Below, piece by piece: positions 1 through 7,483 of a DNA stretch of 64,000 nt (positions are counted from its first letter, which is position 1; every line of letters begins with the position of its first letter). Below the pieces are notes generated by a model. It saw nothing but the letters and a program-made list of their open reading frames with translations, ran no database searches and was not told the origin of the DNA. The DNA comes from Psychrobacillus sp. FSL K6-4046 (GTDB taxonomy: Bacteria > Bacillota > Bacilli > Bacillales_A > Planococcaceae), in contig NZ_CP152020.1 of assembly GCF_038624605.1 (NCBI RefSeq), forward strand, positions 806,001 to 870,000, written 5' to 3'. A program made the position numbers and the translations under genes.

Positions 1-552
1 GTAGCGCCAGAAGAAGGCAGAAGTGCTATTGAAGAGCTTGCATATAAAACGATAAAGCTCAATCATTTAACTGACCATGAACAAGGGATATCAGTAAGTG
101 TAGGGATAGTGGAAGGCGGAGACGCGGTAAATATGATCCCAGACAGCGCCACTGGATATGTAGATGTACGCATCGAAAGTGATGAGCAAAGCTTAGAAAT
201 TGCTAAGCAAATCGAAAATATTTGCTCCGTACCAGATGTACCAGGAACCACAATCGACCTAGAAGGCGGCATCACCCGTCCACCAATGGAGCTTGATGAT
301 AAGAATCAGAAACTCCTAGAAATCGTGAAGGAAGTCGGAAACTCCTTTGGCCTAAAAGTAACCGATTCTCATACCGGTGGAGGATCAGATGCATCCTTTC
401 CATCTCACCTAGGCGTAGCCACCATTGACGGTGTAGGACCAATCGGTGGAAAGCTGCACAATGAAGGAGAATATCTCGAAATAGAATCACTGACGGAAAG
501 GTGCTTTTTGTTGGCTGAAACGGTGTCGAGGTTGTCGGGAACTGGTGGGTAG
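1..552 (+). CDS. M20-family metallopeptidase, C-terminal part
   Basis: The frame is open from the first base, so the 5' end lies outside the window; about 183 residues remain. What is seen is the end of the dimerisation domain (EEGRSAIEELAYK, then GGDAVNMIPDSATGYVDVRI) followed by the C-terminal part of the catalytic domain, with SHTGGGSDASF and a GPIGGKLHNEGEYL segment that holds the last metal ligand (H in LHNEGE) of the M20 family. This arrangement resembles carboxypeptidase G2/glutamate carboxypeptidase-type enzymes, zinc exopeptidases that remove C-terminal acidic residues. The metal-binding N-terminal half is not visible, so substrate cannot be assigned. Confidence 0.85.
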   Translation, partial: VAPEEGRSAIEELAYKTIKLNHLTDHEQGISVSVGIVEGGDAVNMIPDSATGYVDVRIESDEQSLEIAKQIENICSVPDVPGTTIDLEGGITRPPMELDDKNQKLLEIVKEVGNSFGLKVTDSHTGGGSDASFPSHLGVATIDGVGPIGGKLHNEGEYLEIESLTERCFLLAETVSRLSGTGG

Positions 553-563
553 GGGATGCTGGT

Positions 564-590
564 GTGTCCCTGTGTCAGACACTATTCTGA
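564..590 (+). repeat. GTGTCCCTGTGTCAGACAC element, copy 1
   Basis: The 19-base core GTGTCCCTGTGTCAGACAC lies 11 bases after the stop of the M20 gene and is followed by TATTCTGA. GTGTC and GACAC can pair as a small hairpin. Near-identical copies lie at 1348, 22292 and 22362, with a decayed one near 1896. Confidence 0.7.
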
Positions 591-721
591 CAATTAACTA
601 CAATTCTCGGTAATTGCATCCCTTTGTTATACATAACCGGCAGTGAGCAGTCATGTATTTAACCCTCGGAAGCGTGTAGGCCCAAGGAGACTGATTGCTA
701 TTTAAGAAGGATTAATTAGAG
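591..721. other. Gene-free stretch, nothing recognised
   Basis: The 553-882 gap holds a repeat element at its left end and a terminator at 722-750. The part between shows no convincing open frame or known RNA motif in either strand. Confidence 0.4.
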
Positions 722-750
722 GTCGCTCATTAGTGAGTGGCTTTTTTTTT
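722..750 (+). terminator. Rho-independent terminator
   Basis: Stem GTCGCTCA/TGAGTGGC (two G-U pairs) with a TTAG loop, followed by nine T. It would end transcripts arriving from the M20 gene. Confidence 0.75.
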
Positions 751-882
751 ATGTAAATAGGAAAAGCGGCGAAACTATAAAAAGCAGGATTTTTTCGTGT
801 CTATTGCGAATGAATAACGAAGGATGTTAGGAGGGGCATGTATGAACAATATCAAAGTATAGAAGTAAAGGAGAATATATAT

Positions 883-1347
883 ATGATTAAGCTTAGAGAA
901 ATGAATGACCATGAATTTAATAACTACTTAAGTTTTATGATACCGGATTATGCGAAAGATATTTCGGACAACTATAATCTTCCGATAGATAAAGCTATGG
1001 AAGAATCAGAAATGATGATGAAGGATTTGCTTCCAGATGGTTTATCCACCGAGGGACAATTTTTATACAACCTTTATGATCCTGTAATAGCTAAGGAAGT
1101 AGGAATAATCTGGTTTAGTATAAATATGGAAATTAATCGCGCCTATCTTTACCACCTTTATATTAAAGAAGCATACAGGCAAAAGGGTTACGCAACAAAA
1201 GCCTTAGAGGAATTACAAGATAGAGTAAGAGGGCGTGGAATAGATTCAATTGCCTTGAGCGTATTCGGAAATAATGAGCATGCTTATCGACTATATTCAA
1301 AGCTGGGGTTTACTTCATCTGCTATTTCCATGCACAAACTGTTGTAG
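883..1347 (+). CDS. GNAT-family N-acetyltransferase
   Basis: A protein of 154 residues that would transfer an acetyl group from acetyl-CoA to an unknown acceptor in the cytoplasm. The C-terminal half has the GNAT core: strand YLYHLYIKEAYRQKGYATKAL, whose RQKGYA is the acetyl-CoA pyrophosphate loop (R/Q-x-x-G-x-G/A), then a helix, and ALSVFGNNEHAYRLYSKLGF, the usual C-terminal motif. I chose the ATG at 883 because AAAGGAG precedes it by a normal distance. An in-frame ATG at 838 also exists, but its AGGAGG sits only three bases away and the family normally starts near MIKLREM. The gene stands alone, and a GTGTCC repeat abuts its stop codon. Confidence 0.85.
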   Translation: MIKLREMNDHEFNNYLSFMIPDYAKDISDNYNLPIDKAMEESEMMMKDLLPDGLSTEGQFLYNLYDPVIAKEVGIIWFSINMEINRAYLYHLYIKEAYRQKGYATKALEELQDRVRGRGIDSIALSVFGNNEHAYRLYSKLGFTSSAISMHKLL

Positions 1348-1379
1348 GTGTCCCTGTGTCAGACACTATTCTGATAATT
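1348..1379 (+). repeat. GTGTCCCTGTGTCAGACAC element, copy 2
   Basis: Same core as at 564 with the same TATTCTGA tail, starting at the base after the acetyltransferase stop codon. It could act as a 3'-end hairpin. Confidence 0.7.
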
Positions 1380-1527
1380 GATTTTTAAATAATTTCTACA
1401 TATTTCGTACCACAGACTTTAATATTCAAACGCTAGAGAGTAGCGGTGTTTAAGCATTTTCTTTAAGCGAGATAAAGCGGTCTTCCAATTTGAATAAAAA
1501 AATTTTAAATAAATATTGATAAAAGAT

Positions 1528-1552
1528 GTTTAATGATTTTTTAGCGGGGTAT
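1528..1552 (+). promoter_or_regulatory. Sigma-B-type promoter, copy 1
   Basis: GTTTAA (1528-1533), a 13-base spacer and GGGTAT (1547-1552) match the general-stress sigma-B consensus of Bacillales perfectly. Transcription would begin near 1558-1560, about 40 bases ahead of the small frame. Confidence 0.8.
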
Positions 1553-1598
1553 ATTAATAGTACAAGGCGGAACTACCGAAGGAAAGGACTGGTAAACA

Positions 1599-1697
1599 AT
1601 GTGTTTACAAGAAACTCCAAAGGATGATTTGCACAGCCTTGGCGGAAGATTTGCTTTACTGACGAAAGGTACTCTCGTCGGGAACCGATATATTTAG
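1599..1697 (+). CDS. Small stress-promoter peptide, 32 residues, copy 1
   Basis: A 32-codon frame, starting MCLQETPKDD and ending GTLVGNRYI, placed between a sigma-B-type promoter and a terminator. AAAGGA lies about ten bases before the ATG. The start codon sits in the loop of a perfect hairpin GTAAACA-ATG-TGTTTAC, so translation could be gated by structure. The second copy encodes the identical peptide with one silent change (CCA to CCG at codon 7), which argues for coding. I do not recognise the peptide. It has no membrane segment and is mildly basic at its end. A purely structural RNA whose sequence happens to be open is the alternative. Confidence 0.55.
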   Translation: MCLQETPKDDLHSLGGRFALLTKGTLVGNRYI

Positions 1698-1854
1698 GTT
1701 TCGATTCAGTGTATTGTTTTTGCAAGTGAAAGAAAAGTTTTTTGTTTTAAGTGCACCTAAATGTCTGGTTCATTAACAGACGGATTGTCAGTTACGATTT
1801 ACAACGCAACATAAAGTGAATTTTCCGAGTGTATTCCCTTTATAGGGAAAGAAG

Positions 1855-1887
1855 AAGCGTAATCCGAAATTTGGATTACGCTTTTTT
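1855..1887 (+). terminator. Terminator of sigma-B unit, copy 1
   Basis: Perfect 11-bp stem AAGCGTAATCC/GGATTACGCTT with a seven-base loop and T run. Confidence 0.9.
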
Positions 1888-1895
1888 CTGTATGT

Positions 1896-1915
1896 CTGTC
1901 CTTGTGTCAGAAATA
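1896..1915 (+). repeat. Decayed GTGTCC element, copy 3
   Basis: CTGTCCTTGTGTCAGAAATA resembles the elements at 564 and 1348 but has lost the GACAC arm. It lies between the two sigma-B units. Confidence 0.4.
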
Positions 1916-1936
1916 ATTGCTCAGCTAATAAAAGAT

Positions 1937-1961
1937 GTTTAAGTATTTTCCGGCGGGGTAT
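1937..1961 (+). promoter_or_regulatory. Sigma-B-type promoter, copy 2
   Basis: GTTTAA (1937-1942), 13 bases, GGGTAT (1956-1961). Both hexamers match those of copy 1 although the spacer sequence differs, which suggests selection on the promoter. Confidence 0.8.
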
Positions 1962-2007
1962 ATAAATAGTACAAGGCGGAACTACCGAAGGAAAGGACTG
2001 GTAAACA

Positions 2008-2106
2008 ATGTGTTTACAAGAAACTCCGAAGGATGATTTGCACAGCCTTGGCGGAAGATTTGCTTTACTGACGAAAGGTACTCTCGTCGGGAACCGATAT
2101 ATTTAG
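2008..2106 (+). CDS. Small stress-promoter peptide, 32 residues, copy 2
   Basis: Encodes exactly the same 32 residues as 1599-1697. The GTAAACA-ATG-TGTTTAC hairpin around the start codon is also kept. After the stop codon TAG the two copies differ by small insertions, whereas the frame itself has none. Function unknown. Confidence 0.55.
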   Translation: MCLQETPKDDLHSLGGRFALLTKGTLVGNRYI

Positions 2107-2263
2107 TTTCGATTCAGCGTATTTTAGCAAGTGAAAGAAAAGTTTTTTGTTTTAAGTGCACCTAAATGTCTGGTTCATTAACAGACGAATTGTCAGTTAC
2201 AATTTACAACGCAACATATAAGTGAATTTTCCGAGTGTATTCCCGGTTGTATAGGGAAAGAAA

Positions 2264-2296
2264 AAGCGTAATCCGAAATTTGGATTACGCTTTTTT
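2264..2296 (+). terminator. Bidirectional terminator
   Basis: Same 11-bp stem as at 1855, with T runs on both strands (TTTTTT rightward, TTTTTC leftward). It can end sigma-B unit 2 and also the leftward dehydrogenase gene, whose stop lies 42 bases away. A second hairpin, AGGATGG...CCATCC followed by seven T, lies at 2304-2337 on the plus strand. Confidence 0.8.
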
Positions 2297-2337
2297 CTTT
2301 TTTAGGATGGAGTGACTTACATCGCCCCATCCTTTTT

Positions 2338-3747
2338 TTAATATAGCTTCCCTTGTCTATACAGCACAGTAGATAATCGTATTACCGCATGGATAAAGCA
2401 GTTTTGACGAAGTGGCAACGGATCACTGAAGTATAGAGGAAGTAGCGTGTCCATCGTATGCTTCATTTTATCGAGAAGTTGGTTGTAGACTTCTTCTTCC
2501 GAGTAGAATTGTGTTTCACGACCTTGCAGCCATTCTAGGTAGGACACGATTACCCCGCCGGCATTTGCTAAAATGTCGGGGATGATGATGACACCCTTTT
2601 GGCTCAAGTATAGATCTGCATCCTTTGTCGTTGGGGCATTTGCACCTTCTACAATAATCCGGGCCTTGATCTCGGCTTTATTCGTTGTGTTTAACTGATT
2701 TTCTAAGGCAGCCAGGAATAAAACATCAACATCCATTGTTAGAATTTCTTCTCTACTCAAGATAGTCGCTGTGACTCCAGCTTCTTTTAGTTGTTCCTCT
2801 GACGTTGGTAGGTCACCTTTATTCCCGGCAGAGAATTGGACAAGTGACTGGATATCTAAGCCTTCTTTATTAAAGAGTGTTACATTTCTATCGCTTACAG
2901 CAACGACTTTATTTTGTAAGTGTTCGCATTTAGCTGCCTCGAGTGCAGTGACTGAGCCAACGTTACCAAACCCTTGAACGGCTACACTTAGTGGTCGGTT
3001 GGCGTATTCCATTAACGTTTTAGCGTAAGGATTATCGGAGCCTGCTAACGTTTGCCCGTGCTCCTTGGCATAATTGCTTAGCATATAGCGGAAGGTGAAA
3101 TAAACACCTTTACCAGTTGCCTCACGTCGTCCTAAAGACCCTCCATTGGCGACACTTTTTCCCGTAAAGCTACCGAGATAAGGCTGCCCTTGGTTAATCT
3201 TTTTGTACTCTGCCATCATCCAATCCATTTCACGTTCACCGGAACCAACATCTGGTGCTGGAATATCACGGTCAGGACCAAGTACATGATTAAAATAACG
3301 AACGTATTTCGTACAAATACGATGTAGCTCCTTATCGGTGAAGTTTTTAGGATTGATAACGATTCCGCCTTTTCCTCCCCCAAATGGAACATCATGCAAA
3401 GCGTTTTTTAACGTCATCAAAAACGCTAAGTTAATAACTTCTTCTTCATTCACCGACTCATGAAAACGAATCCCACCCTTATACGGACCAAGCGCATCAT
3501 TATGATGTACACGATAAGAAGGAATCCGAACGACCTCTCCACTTTCAAGCGGGACACGCAGGAAGGACTTATGTATCTGATTCGGCGTTGATAGAATGGC
3601 ATTCAGCGAAGTAAATGCCTTTGTCCGCATTTCACCCTGTAACTCTGGCAAAAATGTCTCGTTCTCCAATAGTGCATTCAGTGACTGTTTTACAATAGAT
3701 ATCGTTTGCTCTTCCACTAATTCCAGCACCTCCAAATAATTGTTCAT
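2338..3747 (-). CDS. Glu/Leu/Phe/Val dehydrogenase family protein, likely glutamate dehydrogenase
   Basis: A 469-residue cytoplasmic amino-acid dehydrogenase that would interconvert glutamate and 2-oxoglutarate with NAD(P). The substrate domain has GPYKGGIRFHESV (about residues 88-100), the catalytic lysine motif PFGGGKGGIV (121-130) and PAPDVGSGEREM (163-174). The nucleotide domain has the Rossmann loop VQGFGNVGS. It is longer than the Bacillus RocG/GudB enzymes (about 425). No Shine-Dalgarno precedes the ATG at 3747, and a sigma-B-like GGGTAT ends only 12 bases upstream. GGAGGTG lies inside the frame at codons 5-7, so translation might begin a little downstream or on a nearly leaderless message. 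Substrate preference between glutamate and other amino acids is not proven. Confidence 0.9.
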   Translation of the reverse strand: MNNYLEVLELVEEQTISIVKQSLNALLENETFLPELQGEMRTKAFTSLNAILSTPNQIHKSFLRVPLESGEVVRIPSYRVHHNDALGPYKGGIRFHESVNEEEVINLAFLMTLKNALHDVPFGGGKGGIVINPKNFTDKELHRICTKYVRYFNHVLGPDRDIPAPDVGSGEREMDWMMAEYKKINQGQPYLGSFTGKSVANGGSLGRREATGKGVYFTFRYMLSNYAKEHGQTLAGSDNPYAKTLMEYANRPLSVAVQGFGNVGSVTALEAAKCEHLQNKVVAVSDRNVTLFNKEGLDIQSLVQFSAGNKGDLPTSEEQLKEAGVTATILSREEILTMDVDVLFLAALENQLNTTNKAEIKARIIVEGANAPTTKDADLYLSQKGVIIIPDILANAGGVIVSYLEWLQGRETQFYSEEEVYNQLLDKMKHTMDTLLPLYFSDPLPLRQNCFIHAVIRLSTVLYRQGKLY

Positions 3748-3758
3748 CGTTGTTAGTT

Positions 3759-3783
3759 ATACCCTAAAGTTTTGGGAAAAAAC
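3759..3783 (-). promoter_or_regulatory. Possible sigma-B-like promoter of the dehydrogenase
   Basis: On the minus strand GTTTTT, 13 bases, GGGTAT. The -10 match is perfect and the -35 is 4 of 6. The spacing equals that of the two sigma-B units nearby. Confidence 0.4.
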
Positions 3784-3883
3784 GTAGGAAATGTAATTAA
3801 TGATCTAGCTTTCATAACTATTTTTGAGAGCAATTTATTGGTATGATTTGTTTTAATTAGACTAATAAAAAGGAGCCTTACTA

Positions 3884-5518
3884 ATGAATCTAAATAACTT
3901 TCAAGAAAGATTAAACCAAGAAATATTACAGCGAGGCTTTAACTATTATAGGGAAAATCGGGTTATGAAGAGCTATAACGAGGATAATTTTATAGTACAA
4001 GGCAGTGAAGATTATGAAGTTATTGTCAAAGTAGACGAAACAGGTAATATAACTTATTCGGCATGCGATTGTCCTTACGATTTTGGACCTATTTGCAAGC
4101 ATGAGGCTGCTGTTTATTTTAAACTAATGGAAGCTGAATATGAAGGTGAAATGGTGGGGAAGAAAAAGCCCGCTGTCTTTGAGGTATTGAATGATTTATC
4201 TAAAGACAATTTGGTGGAAATATTAATGGAAATGGTAGAACAGGATTCAAAGTTTGGGGAAAAGTTGGTTTTTAAATATGCAAAAACGAATGAAACTAAT
4301 TTGTTAGATCAGTGTAAAAAGTTACTTTCTTCTATTGTTAAAGAGCATAAAGGTAGAGAAGGCTATATCTCTCGTCGAAATGCTTATGCATTTGTAATGG
4401 ACTTCGAAGAACTGTTGGAGAAGATTAAAAAAACGGAAGATACATTAATAGCTATTAATATTGGATTACTCGTGCTAGATGAAGGTATGAAGGCACTCCA
4501 ATATGCAGATGATTCGGACGGAGATATAGGGTCACTTATAGACGAAACATTAGGGCTTATTGGCGAGCGAGCAATGGATTGCGATCCTTTAGACGTGAAA
4601 TTACGAATAGACATATTTAATAAACTAATGAAGCATGTGGATCGAAGCATATTTGATGGATGGGCCAATTTTAAATTGAATATATTAGAAATCTGCGAGG
4701 AGTTTGCGGATATAGAAGTCTTGAGGAATAAGTATAGAGACAAATTGGAAAAGATGATAAAAGAGGAGTCAGACGATGCGTACTCGAATTATTATAAGGA
4801 AAGTCTTCTTCAGTTATTATGGAATTTAATAGTAAAATACGATTCTGACGAGGAAAAGGCTTCTTTTATTGAAGGAAATATACATTATAAATTCTTTCGA
4901 CAGCTATTGATAAATCAGCATATGGAGAAGAAAAATTATGAGCGAGTGATAGAGCTTGCTTTGGAGGGAGAAAAGCAGGACCAAAAGCTCCGAGGTTTAG
5001 TGATACATTGGAAGAAGGAGCGATACGTAGCCTATAAAGAGCTTTCACTTCAAGAAGAGCAGAAGAAGCTTGCAAAAGAGCTATTGCTGTCCGGTGACTT
5101 TGAATATTATAAAGAGTTAAAAGAGCTTGCCCAAGATGACACATTTTATAATTCTCTAATCAATGAATTAAAAGTTTCCGAAGGGTGGAATGCAAGGGAA
5201 GTATACTTGAAAATTATCCTCGAAGAAAACGATTTAGAGGAGTTATTGCATTATGTTAAGGGAAATCTATTATACCTAGAAAACTATGCTGATCAACTGG
5301 CACAAGAATACCCAGAGGACGTCATAGAAATGTATCAAAATTATATACATTCCTCGGCTAAATCAGCCACGGACAGAAAGCGTTACAAAGGCGTATGTAG
5401 AATAATCAAGAAATACAAAAAGTATGCTGGTGAGGAAAAACAAGCAGAGCTAATCCAGCAATTGAACACACAGTATGCAAGACGACCCGCTTTTATAGAT
5501 GAGCTCGGCAAGCTATAA
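3884..5518 (+). CDS. SWIM zinc-finger domain protein
   Basis: A 544-residue protein with a SWIM zinc finger near the N-terminus: about residues 59-80 read SACDCPYDFGPICKHEAAVY, which gives the CxC-x(n)-CxH ligands of the family. SWIM fingers bind DNA or protein. The rest is a long, acidic, mostly helical region rich in paired K/E/L, like the helical-repeat tails of other bacterial SWIM proteins. AAGGAG with proper spacing precedes the ATG. It stands alone between the dehydrogenase and a motif array and ends in a strong terminator. Precise function is unknown; bacterial relatives are often encoded next to SNF2-type helicases, but none is seen here. Confidence 0.8.
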   Translation: MNLNNFQERLNQEILQRGFNYYRENRVMKSYNEDNFIVQGSEDYEVIVKVDETGNITYSACDCPYDFGPICKHEAAVYFKLMEAEYEGEMVGKKKPAVFEVLNDLSKDNLVEILMEMVEQDSKFGEKLVFKYAKTNETNLLDQCKKLLSSIVKEHKGREGYISRRNAYAFVMDFEELLEKIKKTEDTLIAINIGLLVLDEGMKALQYADDSDGDIGSLIDETLGLIGERAMDCDPLDVKLRIDIFNKLMKHVDRSIFDGWANFKLNILEICEEFADIEVLRNKYRDKLEKMIKEESDDAYSNYYKESLLQLLWNLIVKYDSDEEKASFIEGNIHYKFFRQLLINQHMEKKNYERVIELALEGEKQDQKLRGLVIHWKKERYVAYKELSLQEEQKKLAKELLLSGDFEYYKELKELAQDDTFYNSLINELKVSEGWNAREVYLKIILEENDLEELLHYVKGNLLYLENYADQLAQEYPEDVIEMYQNYIHSSAKSATDRKRYKGVCRIIKKYKKYAGEEKQAELIQQLNTQYARRPAFIDELGKL

Positions 5519-5527
5519 GCAACAATA

Positions 5528-5567
5528 AGTCGATGAAAGAGAATCATTCTCTTACATCGGCTTTTTT
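5528..5567 (+). terminator. Rho-independent terminator
   Basis: Long stem AGTCGATG-A-AAGAGAAT / ATTCTCTT-A-CATCGGCT followed by T7, directly after the SWIM gene. Confidence 0.85.
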
Positions 5568-5704
5568 ATTGAGTTGAATTTTGTCCTCCTTCTATTATAC
5601 ATATGACCACTAGTTGAAGACCAAACTACGCGAAACAGCTTTATGATTGATTCCTGTTTATTTGTGCTTTTAGCGTAATAGACTTTTTGTAACAAAACAA
5701 CTGG

Positions 5705-5965
5705 ATTAATGGGCGCTTTCTCCTTGGTTAATGGGACATTTTTTGATTTTTGTGTGGTCGATTTAGTTAATGGGTCACTTTCTTCATTTTATGGGACATT
5801 TCTACTTGATTAATGGGCGCTTTCCGCATAGTTAATGGGACACTTTTGGACTTCTAATGGGCACTTTTGCGGTTTATGGGCGTTTATCTTTCATTTATGG
5901 TGCACTCTTAGTATATTTATGGGCACTTTCAGGTGTTAAATGGGACACTTCTTAACTGTTATGTA
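5705..5965 (+). repeat. Array of TTAATGGGACACTTT motifs, 21-22 bp spacing
   Basis: About twelve degenerate copies of TTWATGGG(N)CACTTT. The ATGGG positions are 5709, 5731, 5770, 5791, 5813, 5835, 5857, 5876, 5897, 5919 and 5940, so steps are 21-22 bp with one double step of 39. No open frame of note runs through the array. It grades directly into the next array. Confidence 0.8.
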
Positions 5966-6425
5966 CCACTGTCACAATTTAAGGTGACAGATAGCTCCTG
6001 TTTAGGTGCGATGATTCCTAATTTAGGTGTCACTTTGAAAGTTTTATGTGCGCAACCCTAGTTTAGGTGACACATTCACAATTTTAGGTGACAGATAGCT
6101 CCTATTTAGGTGCGGTTACCTCTTATTTAGGTATCACTTGCTAGAGTTTTATGTGCACATCTTCAGTTTAGGTGACACATTCACAATTTTAGGTGACATC
6201 TAGCTCCTGTTTAGGTGCATTTTCAATTGGTTTAGGTGTCACTTTGAAAGTTTTATGTGTAAATCTCTAGTTTAGGTGACACATTCACAATTTAAGGTGA
6301 CATCTAGCTCCTGTTTAGGTGCGGAATCTCCTCGTTTAGGTGACACTTTTACAGTTTTATGTGCACATCCCTAGTTAGGTGACATGTCACTCCTATTTAG
6401 GTGTGCTTTCCCCAGGTTTACGTGC
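5966..6425 (+). repeat. Array of TTTAGGTGACA motifs with a 104-bp higher-order unit
   Basis: Copies of TTTAGGTG or TTTATGTG recur at 6065, 6086, 6108, 6129, 6151 and 6170, steps of 19-22 bp. Five motifs make a higher-order unit of 104-105 bp that repeats about four times (for example starts at 6061, 6166 and 6270). Together with the preceding array it fills the gap between the SWIM gene and the pst promoter. No protein is encoded. Confidence 0.85.
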
Positions 6426-6501
6426 GCTTCCCTTCGTTTGCTTTTAACCGTTCCCATATCTCTCTATTCACACCATATATTTTTACTAATTTTTCATTAA
6501 A

Positions 6502-6560
6502 TTCACAATATATTTAATTCATTTTTAGAAAGTTTACAATACCTTTACATTCACTTAATA
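6502..6560 (+). promoter_or_regulatory. PhoP boxes upstream of pstS
   Basis: TTTACA (6533), TTTACA (6544) and TTAATA (6555) follow an exact 11-bp step, with further weaker boxes TTCACA (6502) and TTTAAT (6513). Tandem TTWACA hexamers separated by five bases are the binding sites of the phosphate-starvation regulator PhoP in Bacillus. They end 20 bases before a TATGAT -10, as expected for activation. Confidence 0.85.
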
Positions 6561-6580
6561 GAACGTTAAGAAATTAGCCT

Positions 6581-6586
6581 TATGAT
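6581..6586 (+). promoter_or_regulatory. -10 element of the pst promoter
   Basis: TATGAT lies 40 bases ahead of the pstS start. The PhoP boxes occupy the place of a -35. Confidence 0.6.
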
Positions 6587-6625
6587 GGAGAGTAGATAGA
6601 AGTCTATAACTTTTGGAGGTTGTCC

Positions 6626-7450
6626 ATGTTATTTAAAAAAGCGATTGTTTCTCTCGTTATTCCGATTGCGTTGTTAGCTGGCTGTGGAGGTAATGATTCA
6701 GGGCAGGATAGTGGCGATAAGCAGACAATCTCGATTTCAGGGTCTACTTCGGTGGGACCTTTGACAGAGAAGCTGGCGATGAAGTATGAGGAAACAGAAT
6801 CGGTCAAAATAGAGGTTAACCAGATTGGGTCGTCAGCTGGGATTACCAATGCAACAAATGGTGTTTCGGAAATTGGGATGAGCTCTCGCGATTTAAAGGA
6901 TGAGGAAGCGGCTCAGTTAGAAGAAATTATCATTGCCTATGATGGGATTGTTATTGTGACACATCCATCGAATAAGGTAGAGAACTTAACGATGGAACAG
7001 GTAAAGCAGATTTTCACTGGTGAGGTGAAGAACTGGAAAGAGCTTGGCGGAGAAGACTTAGAGATCGTGGTTGTTTCGCGTGAGGACGGCTCTGGTTCTC
7101 GCGATGCGTTTCAAGAAATTGTCGGCTATTCCTCTGGGGAATTGATTCGAAATGCGATTGTTGCTAGTGGGAACGGTAATATCAAGACAACAGTGGCAAC
7201 AAATAAGCACGCAGTTGGTTTTATCTCCTTTGAATATATCGATGAAACGATCTACCCGATGAAGATTAATGGCGTAGAGCCGACCGCACAAAACGTGCTG
7301 GACGAGAAGTACAGTCTTTCAAGACCGTTCTTATTCGTTTATAAGGAAGGCGAGTTAACAGCTGCTGGGCAGCAATTTATCGATTATATTTTAAATCCTG
7401 AAGGACAGCAAATAGTTTCGGAGGCAGGAGCTATCCCTATTCTTCAATAA
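6626..7450 (+). CDS. pstS: Phosphate ABC transporter substrate-binding lipoprotein PstS
   Basis: A 274-residue lipoprotein that captures phosphate outside the membrane for the PstCAB pump. The N-terminus is a lipoprotein signal with lipobox LLAGCGG (Cys about residue 19). The mature part holds the phosphate-binding loops SGSTSVGPL and SREDGSGSRDAF, typical of PstS. I chose the ATG at 6626 because GGAGG lies six bases before it; a TTG six bases upstream is too close. It is first in a five-gene operon behind PhoP boxes, so it should be induced by phosphate starvation. Confidence 0.97.
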   Translation: MLFKKAIVSLVIPIALLAGCGGNDSGQDSGDKQTISISGSTSVGPLTEKLAMKYEETESVKIEVNQIGSSAGITNATNGVSEIGMSSRDLKDEEAAQLEEIIIAYDGIVIVTHPSNKVENLTMEQVKQIFTGEVKNWKELGGEDLEIVVVSREDGSGSRDAFQEIVGYSSGELIRNAIVASGNGNIKTTVATNKHAVGFISFEYIDETIYPMKINGVEPTAQNVLDEKYSLSRPFLFVYKEGELTAAGQQFIDYILNPEGQQIVSEAGAIPILQ

Positions 7451-7483
7451 AATCTGTGAAATTACATAATGGGAGGAACTTGC

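Larger units (their letters stand above)
1519..1890 (+). repeat. Duplicated sigma-B unit, copy 1
   Basis: A segment of about 370 bp repeated almost exactly 409 bp downstream (1928-2299). Each copy holds a sigma-B-type promoter, a 32-codon frame, a conserved structured 3' region and a strong terminator. Differences are concentrated just after the small frame and before the terminator. Inside the small frame there is one difference, and it is silent. Confidence 0.9.
1928..2299 (+). repeat. Duplicated sigma-B unit, copy 2
   Basis: Second copy of the segment at 1519-1890, in the same orientation, with promoter, small frame, hairpins and terminator all kept. Confidence 0.9.

Noticed and set aside
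591-721. Possible riboswitch ahead of the GNAT gene
   Set aside because: CCCAAGGAGACTGATTGC looked structured, but I could match no known aptamer and the terminator is far from the gene start.
4384-4743. 119-codon frame opposite the SWIM gene
   Set aside because: Serine-rich antisense shadow of acidic helices.
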